Positions 8,411 through 15,396 are shown, counted from the stretch's first letter. The stretch: DNA of 64,000 nucleotides from Paenalcaligenes sp052103955 (GCA_052103955.1 JBQELO010000006.1:124001-188000), one strand, 5' to 3'. Numbers and translations: made by a program. Notes: generated by a model from the sequence alone, not told the origin.

Positions 8411-8698
8411 TTACCCAATGATAGGGATTCGTCTAATAGTGAAGCGAGTGGCGTAAGCAGAAACAACCATCGCTAGCCCTGCTTGAACTTGGAATACATC
8501 TAAGAAGAACCAAGTGGCTGAGCCTATGCCCGCAAGAGCGCCATCTACAGAGGTACTGTTGGGAAGCATCTCTATTACAAAAACGATGAACTCTGAGGTG
8601 ATAAAGTAGAGCGCGAAAAAAACGAAAAACTTCACCAGTACAGAGCGTATAAGCCAAGCGAGAACAAGGTTGAAAGCAGATACGAGGATGCCAAACAT
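8411..8698 (-). CDS. DUF2523-type minor coat protein (pVI-like)
   Basis: A 95-residue, very hydrophobic protein with about three membrane segments (residues 5-24, 25-43 and 60-85) and a basic C-terminus (RFTIRRIPIIG). Size, hydrophobicity and position between the adsorption protein and Zot match the DUF2523/pVI family, which caps the proximal end of the virion and is released from the inner membrane at the end of assembly. A strong ribosome-binding site (AAGGAGAGG in the minus direction) precedes the ATG at 8698. The assignment is by position and character. Confidence 0.85.
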   Translation of the reverse strand: MFGILVSAFNLVLAWLIRSVLVKFFVFFALYFITSEFIVFVIEMLPNSTSVDGALAGIGSATWFFLDVFQVQAGLAMVVSAYATRFTIRRIPIIG

Positions 8699-8707
8699 GA
8701 CCTCTCC

Positions 8708-10027
8708 TTAAGCCGATAGGATGATGAACAAAGCAATGAGCGCCCAAGCTAATAGCATTGCTGCTTGGAGTGTTTCTTTGTTTTCTTCTATCAAAATGCA
8801 GTGAGCCTCAAGGGTGTGAGTCCCATATAGTTCAACTGTTGGCCTTGGGCAAACTCCGGTTTTGGCTGTCGCCTTATAGTTTTTGAGACTGGGTAGTAAT
8901 CCCATTATTGGCTGCATAATTTGCTGAGCAGTAGGGATGGCCTCTAGATTAGGAGCGCCAATAGCAGGGTCAGGGCCTAAGTTTTGTTGTGGCTCATTAG
9001 TGTTGGGATTAACCGTTCCTTCATTTGGTGTTGAGGGTGTAGGTCTAGGGGCTGTCGGGTTGGATGGGAGTGCCCACGGGTTGCTATTGGGGTTTGTGGC
9101 AGGGTTAGGTGCAACAAAATCTTGCACTGTTGGTGCTAAGTCTGGATTGGCTTGAATCCATTCAGCAGCATCTTGTGCTGTTAAAGGGTTTGATTGTGGA
9201 AAGGGGAGGCCATCATAATCTGGGGTGTTAGCCGCATTTCTCCATGCCTGATTGGCTAGTGCTGCGATAAGAGCAGGATTAAGAGGTTTGTCTAGTTCAG
9301 AATCAGGTATAGCTTCTATTGCTTCTTGTGGGGTCTGGTTCTCTAGAGTTTGCCCATCAGGTACTGTAGTAGGAGAGCAAAAGCCAGAGTTCAGTAAAGA
9401 GCCTGTAGGGCAGTTGGCTGGAGCGCCGGAGGGGGAGTGGTACACGTTTACAAATTGCCGACCATATTTACCTACGCCAGAACATAAAATTTCTGAACTA
9501 CCAAGCACCTGAGGGCAAATAGCCTCAGCGGTAGCCCCTACGTTTTGGAGAGCAGCTCTGGCTACAGAAACGCCATTTGAGCCGAATATTTGGTCGAGAT
9601 AAAACCAATAGGGGCCGCCCTCTACGAGAGCATCGTCGGGAATGCCTTGTTGAATAACGTCGATAGTGTCATCGTTAAATAACCAGTTGATAAAACCATC
9701 TACTGCTAGTGAAACTGCATAACTGACGATCAACCCAACACCAGCAGCAAGAGCAATACTTGCCCATGCAGGGGCTGTAACAGTACCTACAGTAATGGCC
9801 GCAGCGCTGCCAGCAACAGCGGACAGTGCAGGAGTAGCTCTTGCAATTGTATTGTTGAACCTATGGTCGTTTGCAGCAAAGCCCCGTTTTTGCATGCCTT
9901 GTTGAAGTGTGCCAGAAATTGCACGGTTGATGCGTTCAGGTTCAGCTTTGGGTAAGGCCTGAGCGTGTGCAGATGGTGGGAAGAAAAAGAGTAGAGCTAA
10001 GACGAAAGTCAGTGCGCGGAATGTCAT
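8708..10027 (-). CDS. TspB/pIII-like adsorption minor coat protein
   Basis: The likely host-receptor-binding tip protein. The chosen ATG at 10027 gives a 439-residue product that begins with a clean signal peptide (MTFRALTFVLALLFFF..., cleavage after SAHA); a longer frame upstream overlaps a small gene and lacks a good ribosome-binding site, while AAAGGA precedes 10027. It has a hydrophobic Ala/Gly region (mature residues about 55-105), a globular part with paired cysteines, a long Pro/Asn/Thr-rich linker (about residues 300-360), and a C-terminal block with two cysteines ending in a membrane anchor (LLAWALIALFIILSA). This architecture matches Neisseria TspB and inovirus pIII. Confidence 0.85.
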   Translation of the reverse strand: MTFRALTFVLALLFFFPPSAHAQALPKAEPERINRAISGTLQQGMQKRGFAANDHRFNNTIARATPALSAVAGSAAAITVGTVTAPAWASIALAAGVGLIVSYAVSLAVDGFINWLFNDDTIDVIQQGIPDDALVEGGPYWFYLDQIFGSNGVSVARAALQNVGATAEAICPQVLGSSEILCSGVGKYGRQFVNVYHSPSGAPANCPTGSLLNSGFCSPTTVPDGQTLENQTPQEAIEAIPDSELDKPLNPALIAALANQAWRNAANTPDYDGLPFPQSNPLTAQDAAEWIQANPDLAPTVQDFVAPNPATNPNSNPWALPSNPTAPRPTPSTPNEGTVNPNTNEPQQNLGPDPAIGAPNLEAIPTAQQIMQPIMGLLPSLKNYKATAKTGVCPRPTVELYGTHTLEAHCILIEENKETLQAAMLLAWALIALFIILSA

Positions 10028-10029
10028 GG

Positions 10030-10110
10030 TTATTCCAGTCCTTTTACCAATGCCCATGCACATACAATGCCCCAAGCAAAAATAGCTAAATACCAAAGAG
10101 AACTAATCAC
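10030..10110 (-). CDS. 26-residue single-membrane-span phage peptide (pVII/pIX-like candidate)
   Basis: A GTG-initiated 26-codon frame that encodes MISSLWYLAIFAWG followed by IVCAWALVKGLE, one hydrophobic span with a short charged end. GGAGG lies seven bases upstream of the GTG. The start overlaps the stop of the upstream gene by eight bases, and its stop lies two bases before the adsorption-protein ATG, so the spacing is operon-perfect. Ff phage pVII and pIX are 32-33-residue membrane peptides, so size and character fit a minor coat protein; that role is inference. It is too short for standard gene calling. Confidence 0.6.
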   Translation of the reverse strand: MISSLWYLAIFAWGIVCAWALVKGLE

Positions 10111-10507
10111 GAGGCAGCCTCCTATTCCGCAAATGGTTAGGGAGAAAATTTAAGATAAGGATAGTGAGCAGATACAGAGAGAAAGTGATTAGTGGCGAAG
10201 CAACACCTAAAAAAATAGTTATAGTGAATGCTTCTACTAGCTCGTTGGGATAAATAAATCCGTACTTTGAGTGGAGAAAGTACAAACAAGTAGAGGGCAC
10301 TAAAAGAAGAAAAAGGGTCGCGTAGAACATCCTAATTAGGGGAAAGAAAATGGCTTTTATACGTTCTTGTATTGGCTCGGTGATTTGTTGACTCTTCTGG
10401 TTTATTGGGCAGCCTTCGCCTATCCAGCAGATAAGACCTGCGATGTAAATCAAACTAAAGTAGATTAAAGTGCCATAGGCTTCAATAAGGGTACTTTTCA
10501 TAGTCAT
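10103..10507 (-). CDS. multi-spanning membrane protein of unknown role
   Basis: A protein of 134 residues (if started at the ATG at 10507; a second ATG is at 10501) with three to four predicted membrane segments: about residues 10-30, 60-80, 90-110 and 112-126. The C-terminus is basic (NHLRNRRLPRD). I do not recognise it. It sits between the major coat protein and the small peptide before the adsorption protein. That is an unusual place for a non-structural gene, and the protein is too large for pVII or pIX. Possible roles are virion assembly or superinfection exclusion, both speculative. No strong ribosome-binding site is visible. Confidence 0.6.
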   Translation of the reverse strand: MTMKSTLIEAYGTLIYFSLIYIAGLICWIGEGCPINQKSQQITEPIQERIKAIFFPLIRMFYATLFLLLVPSTCLYFLHSKYGFIYPNELVEAFTITIFLGVASPLITFSLYLLTILILNFLPNHLRNRRLPRD

Positions 10508-10578
10508 ACTTAACTTCAAGGTTTAATGGGTAGGATGGCCACTCCTACCCAAGTCACTTATTCAATAGAGGGTTAGAG

Positions 10579-10818
10579 TTAACCTCCGCGAATCCAGCGT
10601 AGTGCCATGCGAGCAGCAGTCATCGTTGCGTAGATAGTGGCAAGTACACCAGCTACGGCCATAACAGCCGTAATTACATCGGCGGAGTTGAAAGCTCCGG
10701 TGATTGCTGATAAATCAATGCCAGCCTCTTGAGCCATGGCCGAGCCGGACGCGAGGGTTAAAGCGGTTAAACCTACGGCAGTTGCAAGTGGCTTAAGAGT
10801 GGGTTTCAGTTTTTTCAT
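10579..10818 (-). CDS. major coat protein (pVIII-like)
   Basis: The main filament subunit. The 79-residue precursor has a 29-residue signal peptide with a basic start (MKKLKP) and an AMA cleavage site; the mature 50-residue protein begins QEAGIDLS. It has an acidic/amphipathic N-terminal helix, one membrane span (VITAVMAVAGVLATIYATMTA) and a basic DNA-facing C-terminus (ARMALRWIRGG). This is the textbook pVIII layout. A strong ribosome-binding site (AGGAGC) lies seven bases before the ATG. It would be stored in the inner membrane before assembly. Confidence 0.93.
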   Translation of the reverse strand: MKKLKPTLKPLATAVGLTALTLASGSAMAQEAGIDLSAITGAFNSADVITAVMAVAGVLATIYATMTAARMALRWIRGG

Positions 10819-10868
10819 GTGAAGCTCCTAGATAAAGTTAGGCAGGAAACCGCCTGCCAATCGGTTAA

Positions 10869-11111
10869 TTAGCCTTTGCGAATTAGCTCTAAAACAGCCC
10901 CTATACCTCGCCCAACCAAGAAAAATAGAATGACTACCGACAGTCCTAGACTAAAAACTTGGGCGACATCATCTTTGTTTAGCTTTGGAATAGGGCTATC
11001 AAGTGTTTCCAGTGTTGTGCGCTCCACAGTAATTTGATGCCGGTATTGTTGAGGGCATTCAGAGCCAGCATTAATGCTGATTTCGCAGTATTGGAGATAT
11101 ATAGAACTCAT
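10869..11111 (-). CDS. small phage membrane protein, putative minor coat protein
   Basis: An 80-residue protein with a polar N-terminal half containing two cysteines (residues about 9 and 19) and one C-terminal membrane span (QVFSLGLSVVILFFLVGRG) followed by a short basic tail (ELIRKG). It begins in an ATGA overlap with the upstream 70-residue gene, so both are co-translated, and precedes the major coat gene. Genes of this size and position in Pf-like and CTX-like phages are usually minor coat proteins, but no family is recognised with certainty. Confidence 0.7.
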   Translation of the reverse strand: MSSIYLQYCEISINAGSECPQQYRHQITVERTTLETLDSPIPKLNKDDVAQVFSLGLSVVILFFLVGRGIGAVLELIRKG

Positions 11112-11320
11112 GACTCAAGTTGTGCGTTTGGGATGTAAATCAGAATGACTCTTCCGTGACCATCTAAGTGACCTTGCAGAGTCTCGGCTGCGCTTTCTGG
11201 TTCAGCAAAAAGGTCAGCGTCCATAAACGACATGACGGAAATCACACCACCCTCACCATCAGCGGCTAGAAATGATCCATCCTCTGTGCTTTGCACTAGA
11301 TAGCGAGGAACGCACCACAT
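11108..11320 (-). CDS. small phage protein of unknown function
   Basis: A 70-residue soluble, acidic protein (MWCVPRYLVQSTEDGSF start) with no membrane segment or recognised domain. It begins two bases after the stop of the ssDNA-binding-type gene and overlaps the next gene by four bases, so it belongs to the phage operon. Genes of this kind are common between the gV-like and coat genes of betaproteobacterial inoviruses. No function is proposed. Confidence 0.7.
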   Translation of the reverse strand: MWCVPRYLVQSTEDGSFLAADGEGGVISVMSFMDADLFAEPESAAETLQGHLDGHGRVILIYIPNAQLES

Positions 11321-11322
11321 GG

Positions 11323-11634
11323 TTAGGCGACCTTGTTGGTTTTAGCGATTTCGATCGGTTGTAGGCTTGTGATGATTGTTCTCTGCTGCCTGCCGGTGGT
11401 AACGATCTCCAGCTGTGCTTCGGCTACTAACGGGAAGGTTAGATGTTTGAGTTTGTGAAACTCTTCTGAGGTGCCGAAGTTATATTCCACGCAGGAAAAA
11501 CCTTTACCCATGCCTTTGCTATCATCCAAATCCGTTTGAACGTAGATTTTGGTGCTGTCATACTCTTGGCCGTTCTCAAGTTTGCCTTTAGAACCTTTAA
11601 CGCCTGCAATAGTGATGCGAGAAGTGAATTTCAT
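11323..11634 (-). CDS. phage ssDNA-binding protein (gV-like), putative
   Basis: A 103-residue soluble, beta-rich, lysine-rich protein (MKFTSRITIAGVKGSKGKL start) directly downstream of the replication initiator. In inoviruses this slot holds the gene V protein, which coats the single-stranded genome before packaging and shuts off double-strand synthesis. The size is close to gV proteins. The assignment rests mainly on position, size and composition; no signature motif is diagnostic. Confidence 0.7.
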   Translation of the reverse strand: MKFTSRITIAGVKGSKGKLENGQEYDSTKIYVQTDLDDSKGMGKGFSCVEYNFGTSEEFHKLKHLTFPLVAEAQLEIVTTGRQQRTIITSLQPIEIAKTNKVA

Positions 11635-11660
11635 GATGTAGATTCCTTATCCGGCTTAGA

Positions 11661-12764
11661 TTAGGCCGCCACGCTGGCCGGTTCAGCGGGCATTAATATT
11701 CGTTGGATACCTTCCTTCAATAGTGAGTTGGGAACGATGCTTAGGCTTCGTGGTAGCTCACGATTAGCATGTTTTTCAACTAGATCACCAACCCAAGCAA
11801 TTGCTTCAGCGCCAATACCAAAGGCTCGTGAGAGGTGTACAAGAGATGGGGCTACAGTGGTTTCGAGCCAGCGTAGTTTTCGTTTGACGACTGCATCGAC
11901 AGTCATGTCTTCAAGCTTGGGTTTGGTCTTGATACGGATAGGCTCTGAGCTATCTAATAATTCTTGTAGGTAGGGGTGTGCACCAGCAAAGTACTTGTCT
12001 GGCTCAATCAAGCACTCCAGAGGCAGGATTCGGTCTTGTGACCAATAGCGCAGTTCTATGCGCCACCATGTGGAGTCCATGTCTTTAAATGCATGGCCTT
12101 TGTCGTAAGCGTTAACCAGCTTTGCTCCGCGTCTGCCTACGTAATAGCTTCGTGAGTGACCATAATCCCAATAACCATCGGTACGACCTTCTGGACGTCT
12201 ACCGTTGTAATCAAAGCCACCATTTAGGCATGCCTCTCGTACACCTTCTACGCCGCCGTATCCGCCTTCAAAAAAATCTAGAGCAATATCAATGCGGGAC
12301 AATCTTGCATTGAGCGGTAATAAGAAGTCATACATGCTTTTACGCCAACCAGTTTTAGCGAAAGTGCAGCCATTACCGTTCAGCATGATGAGGTAGGTAT
12401 TGCGTTGAAATACTCCACCACCAGATACGCTGCCCACTTCCTCACCTTCGTCATTCAGAATGCGTAAGGTGCTGTCATAAAAGTTTCTGCCTGCTCGTAA
12501 GTCACCTACTTGGAAGCCAGTAATGGCAGCGACTTTTTTTGCCAAAATAGCCATGACTTGGATGTCGGTAACAAACTCACCTTGGTGTTGCTCGTTGCTC
12601 ATCGTCCAAAACACTGAGTTGAAAAGATCGGTGTCTTTGATGGTGGTAGATAACCAATCTACAGAGCAGCGATCCTTACTAGTCACTTGAGCCTGAGCTA
12701 GGGTCATTTTGACGCGCTGGCCTTGCAAGACTAGTTGCTCTTCTTTTGATAGACGTTGTTTCAC
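11661..12764 (-). CDS. phage replication initiation protein (Rep_trans/RstA-like)
   Basis: A 367-residue rolling-circle initiator that would nick the double-stranded origin. It resembles the replication-initiation-factor family (PF02486) used by Pf- and CTX-type phages: CSVDWLSTTIKD near residue 33, an acidic LSRIDIALDFFEGG block near residue 155, GRRGAKLVNAYDKG near 215 and WWRIELRYW near 235. The conserved tyrosine and acidic residues in these blocks are the likely active-site region, though I cannot name the catalytic tyrosine. The GTG start at 12764 has GGGG seven bases upstream. The structured region at 12844-12929 lies directly upstream. Confidence 0.85.
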   Translation of the reverse strand: MKQRLSKEEQLVLQGQRVKMTLAQAQVTSKDRCSVDWLSTTIKDTDLFNSVFWTMSNEQHQGEFVTDIQVMAILAKKVAAITGFQVGDLRAGRNFYDSTLRILNDEGEEVGSVSGGGVFQRNTYLIMLNGNGCTFAKTGWRKSMYDFLLPLNARLSRIDIALDFFEGGYGGVEGVREACLNGGFDYNGRRPEGRTDGYWDYGHSRSYYVGRRGAKLVNAYDKGHAFKDMDSTWWRIELRYWSQDRILPLECLIEPDKYFAGAHPYLQELLDSSEPIRIKTKPKLEDMTVDAVVKRKLRWLETTVAPSLVHLSRAFGIGAEAIAWVGDLVEKHANRELPRSLSIVPNSLLKEGIQRILMPAEPASVAA

Positions 12765-12843
12765 GGTTTCACCCCAGTACCTGATGCTTGAGCGTTTCTC
12801 CCCGTTTTACTTAGGGGGGGAATTCCCAGACTTGATTTGTACG

Positions 12844-12929
12844 CAGCCTTCGGGTGGCTGTTAAATCGACCCATTGCAGCCTTGCGGCTGTCCTCGCAAA
12901 GCTGCGGGCAGGCGCAAGGTAGCAATGGG
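12844..12929. other. nested hairpin region, candidate phage origin/packaging signal
   Basis: Two inverted repeats lie between the small DNA-binding gene and the replication gene. The first is CAGCC (12844-12848) with GGCTG (12856-12860). The second is a long nested stem: CCCATTGC (12870-12877) pairs with GCAATGGG (12922-12929), CCTTGCG (12880-12886) with CGCAAGG (12913-12919), and an inner CTGTCC...GCA pairs with TGC...GGGCAG around an AAGC loop. Filamentous phages keep their origins and packaging hairpin in such an intergenic stretch. The role is inference; the structure is read directly. Confidence 0.65.
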
Positions 12930-12960
12930 TTTATTGAGAAGCGAAGTGAAGTGTGAGCAC

Positions 12961-13200
12961 TCATAGGGTGAACTCTGCCGCCCGTTCTGCTGCTTTGATG
13001 CGAACAACCTCGACATTGATAAAAATGCGCTTACCAATTTTTATGGTTGGCCAATAGCCTCGTTCAGACTGTTTGATAAGAACACCAAGAGGAAGGCCAA
13101 CATGAGCAGCAAATCGCTCACGGCTCATGAGTGGAGGTAGGGCTATGAGTTCATTGGAAGAAGGCGAAGGAGCCATTGATTCATGACGCTCTACATTCAT
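12961..13200 (-). CDS. small phage DNA-binding protein (excisionase/AlpA-like)
   Basis: A 79-residue protein whose C-terminal part looks like a winged-helix MerR/excisionase-type DNA-binding domain: MSRERFAAHVGLPLGVLIKQ followed by GYWPTIKIGKRIFINVEVV. Pf-type phages have such a gene (XisF-like) that activates the replication operon and excision. The ATG at 13200 is preferred because AGGAG lies eight bases before it; the frame is open to a GTG at 13326 but that start lacks a ribosome-binding site. It is divergent from the repressor gene at 13363, with palindromes between them. Confidence 0.8.
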   Translation of the reverse strand: MNVERHESMAPSPSSNELIALPPLMSRERFAAHVGLPLGVLIKQSERGYWPTIKIGKRIFINVEVVRIKAAERAAEFTL

Positions 13201-13214
13201 TGTCTGCACTCCTA

Positions 13215-13228
13215 AAGCAAGTTTGCTT
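13215..13228. promoter_or_regulatory. palindrome AAGCAA-GT-TTGCTT
   Basis: A perfect 6-bp inverted repeat with a 2-base spacer, 15-28 bases upstream of the small DNA-binding gene start at 13200. It lies where an operator would block or stimulate that gene. It differs from the TTCA-NN-TGAA pair at 13300-13333. Confidence 0.4.
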
Positions 13229-13299
13229 AAAATAGCTGTGAGAAATTGATTCTGTGTTCTTGTGGAGTAACCATTCAATCCGAAAAACATGCTTAATAT

Positions 13300-13333
13300 T
13301 TCAATTGAATACGTGTTATCGTTCACCTGAACG
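13300..13333. promoter_or_regulatory. twin operators TTCA-NN-TGAA between divergent phage regulators
   Basis: Two palindromes share the core TTCA-NN-TGAA: TTCAATTGAA at 13300-13309 and CGTTCACCTGAACG at 13320-13333. Their centres are 22 bp apart, two helical turns, as expected for cooperative repressor dimers. They lie in the divergent control region between the lytic-side gene (13200) and the repressor-like gene (13363). Confidence 0.5.
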
Positions 13334-13362
13334 GAAATGTATTGTCATGCAAAGGGGTGTGA

Positions 13363-13974
13363 ATGTCAAACGACAATGTGAATGTTGGGCTGAGCCCAAT
13401 TGAAGAGTTGCGTCAGGAGGTGATGTCGCAGGGGATTACGTCTCGGTTAAAAATCCTGATATTGAGCTGTACGCCTACAGAAAGACGCTTTCCGATTCTT
13501 GAAGAACTAACAGGCGTTAAAGAGGCGACGTGGCGTACTTGGTGGCGACGTAGTTCTCTGCCTAATGGGGCCTTAATTGAAGGGCTGGCAAGAGCTTGGC
13601 CTGAGTATGCTTTTTGGCTTGTGACAGGACTTACTGATGTTAGGTACGGGCATCGTATGCCTCGGCCTCATGCATCGATTTTGGGATATGTCGAAAACTT
13701 CCCAGAGGGTTCTATTTCAGTGACACCTTTTCCGTGGACTATGCTTGATCCAGAGGATGAATGGCCAAGCGAGGTGCGCACATTCTTTAAATACACATCA
13801 GAGTATTTTAAGGTTGCCCGTCAGATGCAAGATGAACCGATGGAAAGCGAGACTCAAGAGATCTTGAGAAATTCGCTCAGCTTTATCCGCGAGAAGAGGA
13901 ATGAAGCTCTAAGCAAAGTAATAGAGCAAGGTTTTGACGTTAAAGAGGATTTTCCTAAAGAAGATTTGTATTAA
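13363..13974 (+). CDS. phage repressor-like transcriptional regulator
   Basis: A 203-residue soluble protein without a membrane segment. A helix-turn-helix is likely around residues 45-75 (FPILEELTGVKEATWRTWW then SLPNGALIEGLARAW), and the C-terminal half is acidic. It is the only rightward gene before the integrase and is divergent from the lytic-side operon, with shared palindromes upstream. By analogy with Pf (PfC/Pf4r) and CTX (RstR) it is the candidate immunity repressor. AAGGGG lies before the ATG. A 39-base gap separates it from the integrase start, so the two may be co-transcribed. Confidence 0.7.
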   Translation: MSNDNVNVGLSPIEELRQEVMSQGITSRLKILILSCTPTERRFPILEELTGVKEATWRTWWRRSSLPNGALIEGLARAWPEYAFWLVTGLTDVRYGHRMPRPHASILGYVENFPEGSISVTPFPWTMLDPEDEWPSEVRTFFKYTSEYFKVARQMQDEPMESETQEILRNSLSFIREKRNEALSKVIEQGFDVKEDFPKEDLY

Positions 13975-14013
13975 AACCAGCATGGTTTTTGAGAAAAGAG
14001 GTTGATGGTAGGT

Positions 14014-15021
14014 ATGGCCATAAACAAGACCGAAACAGGTTGGTTGGTAGATATACAGCCTGGGGGGAGAGGGGCAAAAAGGTTTAGGAAGTCGTTTAAA
14101 ACTAAATCTGAGGCAATGGCTTGGGAGACATGGCTAAAGAGCCAGTTGCAAAAAAATCGTGCGTGGGAGCCTGAACGAAAGGATTTGCGTAGGCTTTCAG
14201 AGCTGGTTGATCTTTGGTATAGCCATCATGGCAGCGGCTTGGCTTCAGGGCAGGATACTTTGAATAGGCTAAAAGCTATGGCAGCGGCGATGGGTGACCC
14301 CGTAGCCGATTTTTTTACTGTCAATATGTTTGCGAACTATAGGACAGAGCGCTTAAAAGCCGGTATCACAGCTAATAATATGAATAGGGAGCACGCTTAT
14401 TTGCGCGCAATGTTCAATGAGCTAACGCGATTAGGGTATTGGAAAAAACAGAATCCATTAGCAAATTTACGACCTTTTAGGATACAAGAAGCAGAGCTAA
14501 CGTACCTAACCAGTGAAAAAATTACCCGCTTGTTGAAGGAGTTATGTGGTTCTAGAAATCCCCACGTAGAGCTTATTACGCGGGTCTGTTTGGCAACTGG
14601 CGCGAGATGGAGCGAGGTGGAAGAAATGCGTGAGACCCAAGTTCATGATGGCTTTATTCAATTCGCAAGAACGAAGTCAGCTAAAACTAGGGCTGTGCCT
14701 ATCACTGAGAGTCTTGTGTCAGAGTTACGCCGGCACAATGATACGTATGGTGTGATGGGACGAGTTTTTCCAGCATCATGTATGCCTGCTTTTCGTGTGG
14801 CATTGGATAGAACAAAAATAGCATTGCCAGATGGGCAGATGACTCATGTGCTGCGACATACTTTCGCCAGCCACTTTATGATGAATGGTGGGAATATATT
14901 GACGTTACAACGTATTCTTGGGCACTCAACAGTAACAATGACAATGCGATATGCCCATTTATCTCCAGACCATTTACAAGAAGCTAAGCTGTTAAACCCT
15001 TTGGTTGGGTTATCAGCTTAG
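14014..15021 (+). CDS. tyrosine integrase of the prophage
   Basis: A site-specific recombinase of the phage integrase family that would join the phage to the tRNA-Cys 3' end. With the start at 14014 (335 residues) it has an N-terminal arm-binding region (WLVDIQPGGRGAKRFRKSFK), a central core-binding domain and a catalytic domain with R198 (ATGARWSE), H278-x2-R281 (HVLRHTF), H304 (LGHST) and the nucleophile Y313 (MRYAHLS). All catalytic residues are present. Alternative starts at 14005 (ATG) and 14002 (TTG) cannot be excluded. It lies about 330 bases from the intact tRNA-Cys, as is usual for this class. Confidence 0.93.
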   Translation: MAINKTETGWLVDIQPGGRGAKRFRKSFKTKSEAMAWETWLKSQLQKNRAWEPERKDLRRLSELVDLWYSHHGSGLASGQDTLNRLKAMAAAMGDPVADFFTVNMFANYRTERLKAGITANNMNREHAYLRAMFNELTRLGYWKKQNPLANLRPFRIQEAELTYLTSEKITRLLKELCGSRNPHVELITRVCLATGARWSEVEEMRETQVHDGFIQFARTKSAKTRAVPITESLVSELRRHNDTYGVMGRVFPASCMPAFRVALDRTKIALPDGQMTHVLRHTFASHFMMNGGNILTLQRILGHSTVTMTMRYAHLSPDHLQEAKLLNPLVGLSA

Positions 15022-15194
15022 TTTGTATCTTCAAGTACGTCAGAATCTAAAGGCGGTTGTTCTCTATGTGTTAGAAAATCATCAGGAATAACAGTTTTTT
15101 CAGCCAATTCAAAAAACGTATCGAGTGATTTTGTAGCAGGAGCAGTAAGCTTCTCAGTGTAAAAGGGGCAAGGTGGTGGGGCTTTATTCATCAT
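15018..15194 (-). CDS. 58-residue small phage-edge protein, unknown
   Basis: A short frame beginning MMNKAPPPCPFYTEKL and ending DSDVLEDTN, too short for usual gene calling. GGAGG precedes the first ATG (15192-15194). Its stop overlaps the integrase stop by four bases in convergent orientation. The protein is soluble, acidic at the end and proline-rich at the start. It lies inside the attachment repeats, so it belongs to the phage. No function is proposed; an accessory to integration or an antitoxin-like role is possible. Confidence 0.6.
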   Translation of the reverse strand: MMNKAPPPCPFYTEKLTAPATKSLDTFFELAEKTVIPDDFLTHREQPPLDSDVLEDTN

Positions 15195-15311
15195 GGCCTC
15201 CTTAGTAGAGGTTTATGAGTGTTTTGCTTATTGATGTGGTTGAATCTTAGCAGGCTTTGCGTGACTCTAGGGCGGTAGTCAGGCGTTGACACTTTGTTGA
15301 CATCAAAAACA

Positions 15312-15343
15312 AAAAAGGCCTAGGACATTGTCCTAAGCCTTTG
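15312..15343 (-). terminator. tRNA-Cys terminator
   Basis: A hairpin with arms AAAGGC(C/T)TAGGAC and GTCCTA(A)GCCTTT, followed by a U-run in the leftward direction. It lies immediately downstream of the mature tRNA-Cys 3' end, now inside the prophage. Confidence 0.8.
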
Positions 15344-15396
15344 AAATTCTTGGAGGCGCAAGCCGGAATCGAACCGACCTACACGGATTTGCAATC
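15344..15396 (-). repeat. right attachment repeat (within tRNA-Cys, 53 bp)
   Basis: The second perfect copy of the 53-bp direct repeat, identical to 3760-3812. Identity stops inside the anticodon stem (C versus T at the next base), so integration kept a complete tRNA at this end. Confidence 0.9.

Larger units (their letters stand above)
3760..15396. mobile_element. inovirus (filamentous phage) prophage in tRNA-Cys
   Basis: The element is bounded by a perfect 53-bp direct repeat, about 11.6 kb apart. The right copy is part of an intact tRNA-Cys gene. It encodes a full filamentous-phage set: replication initiator, ssDNA-binding-type protein, major coat protein with signal peptide, TspB/pIII-like adhesin, pVI-like protein, Zot/pI assembly ATPase and its own secretin, plus repressor, small DNA-binding protein and tyrosine integrase. 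All structural genes read leftward; the repressor and integrase read rightward. An AT-rich DUF262-HEPN pair fills the left end. No structural gene looks broken, so the phage may be active. Confidence 0.93.

Noticed and set aside
8433..8747. 104-codon frame overlapping the pVI-like gene
   Set aside because: It is in another frame of the same strand and its product has no plausible fold, while the pVI-like frame has a strong ribosome-binding site and fits the phage order.
12761..12964. 67-codon frame between the replication gene and the small DNA-binding gene
   Set aside because: It covers the nested hairpin region, has a low-complexity product unlike a folded protein, and the replication gene has its own start and ribosome-binding site. 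Non-coding structure explains it better.
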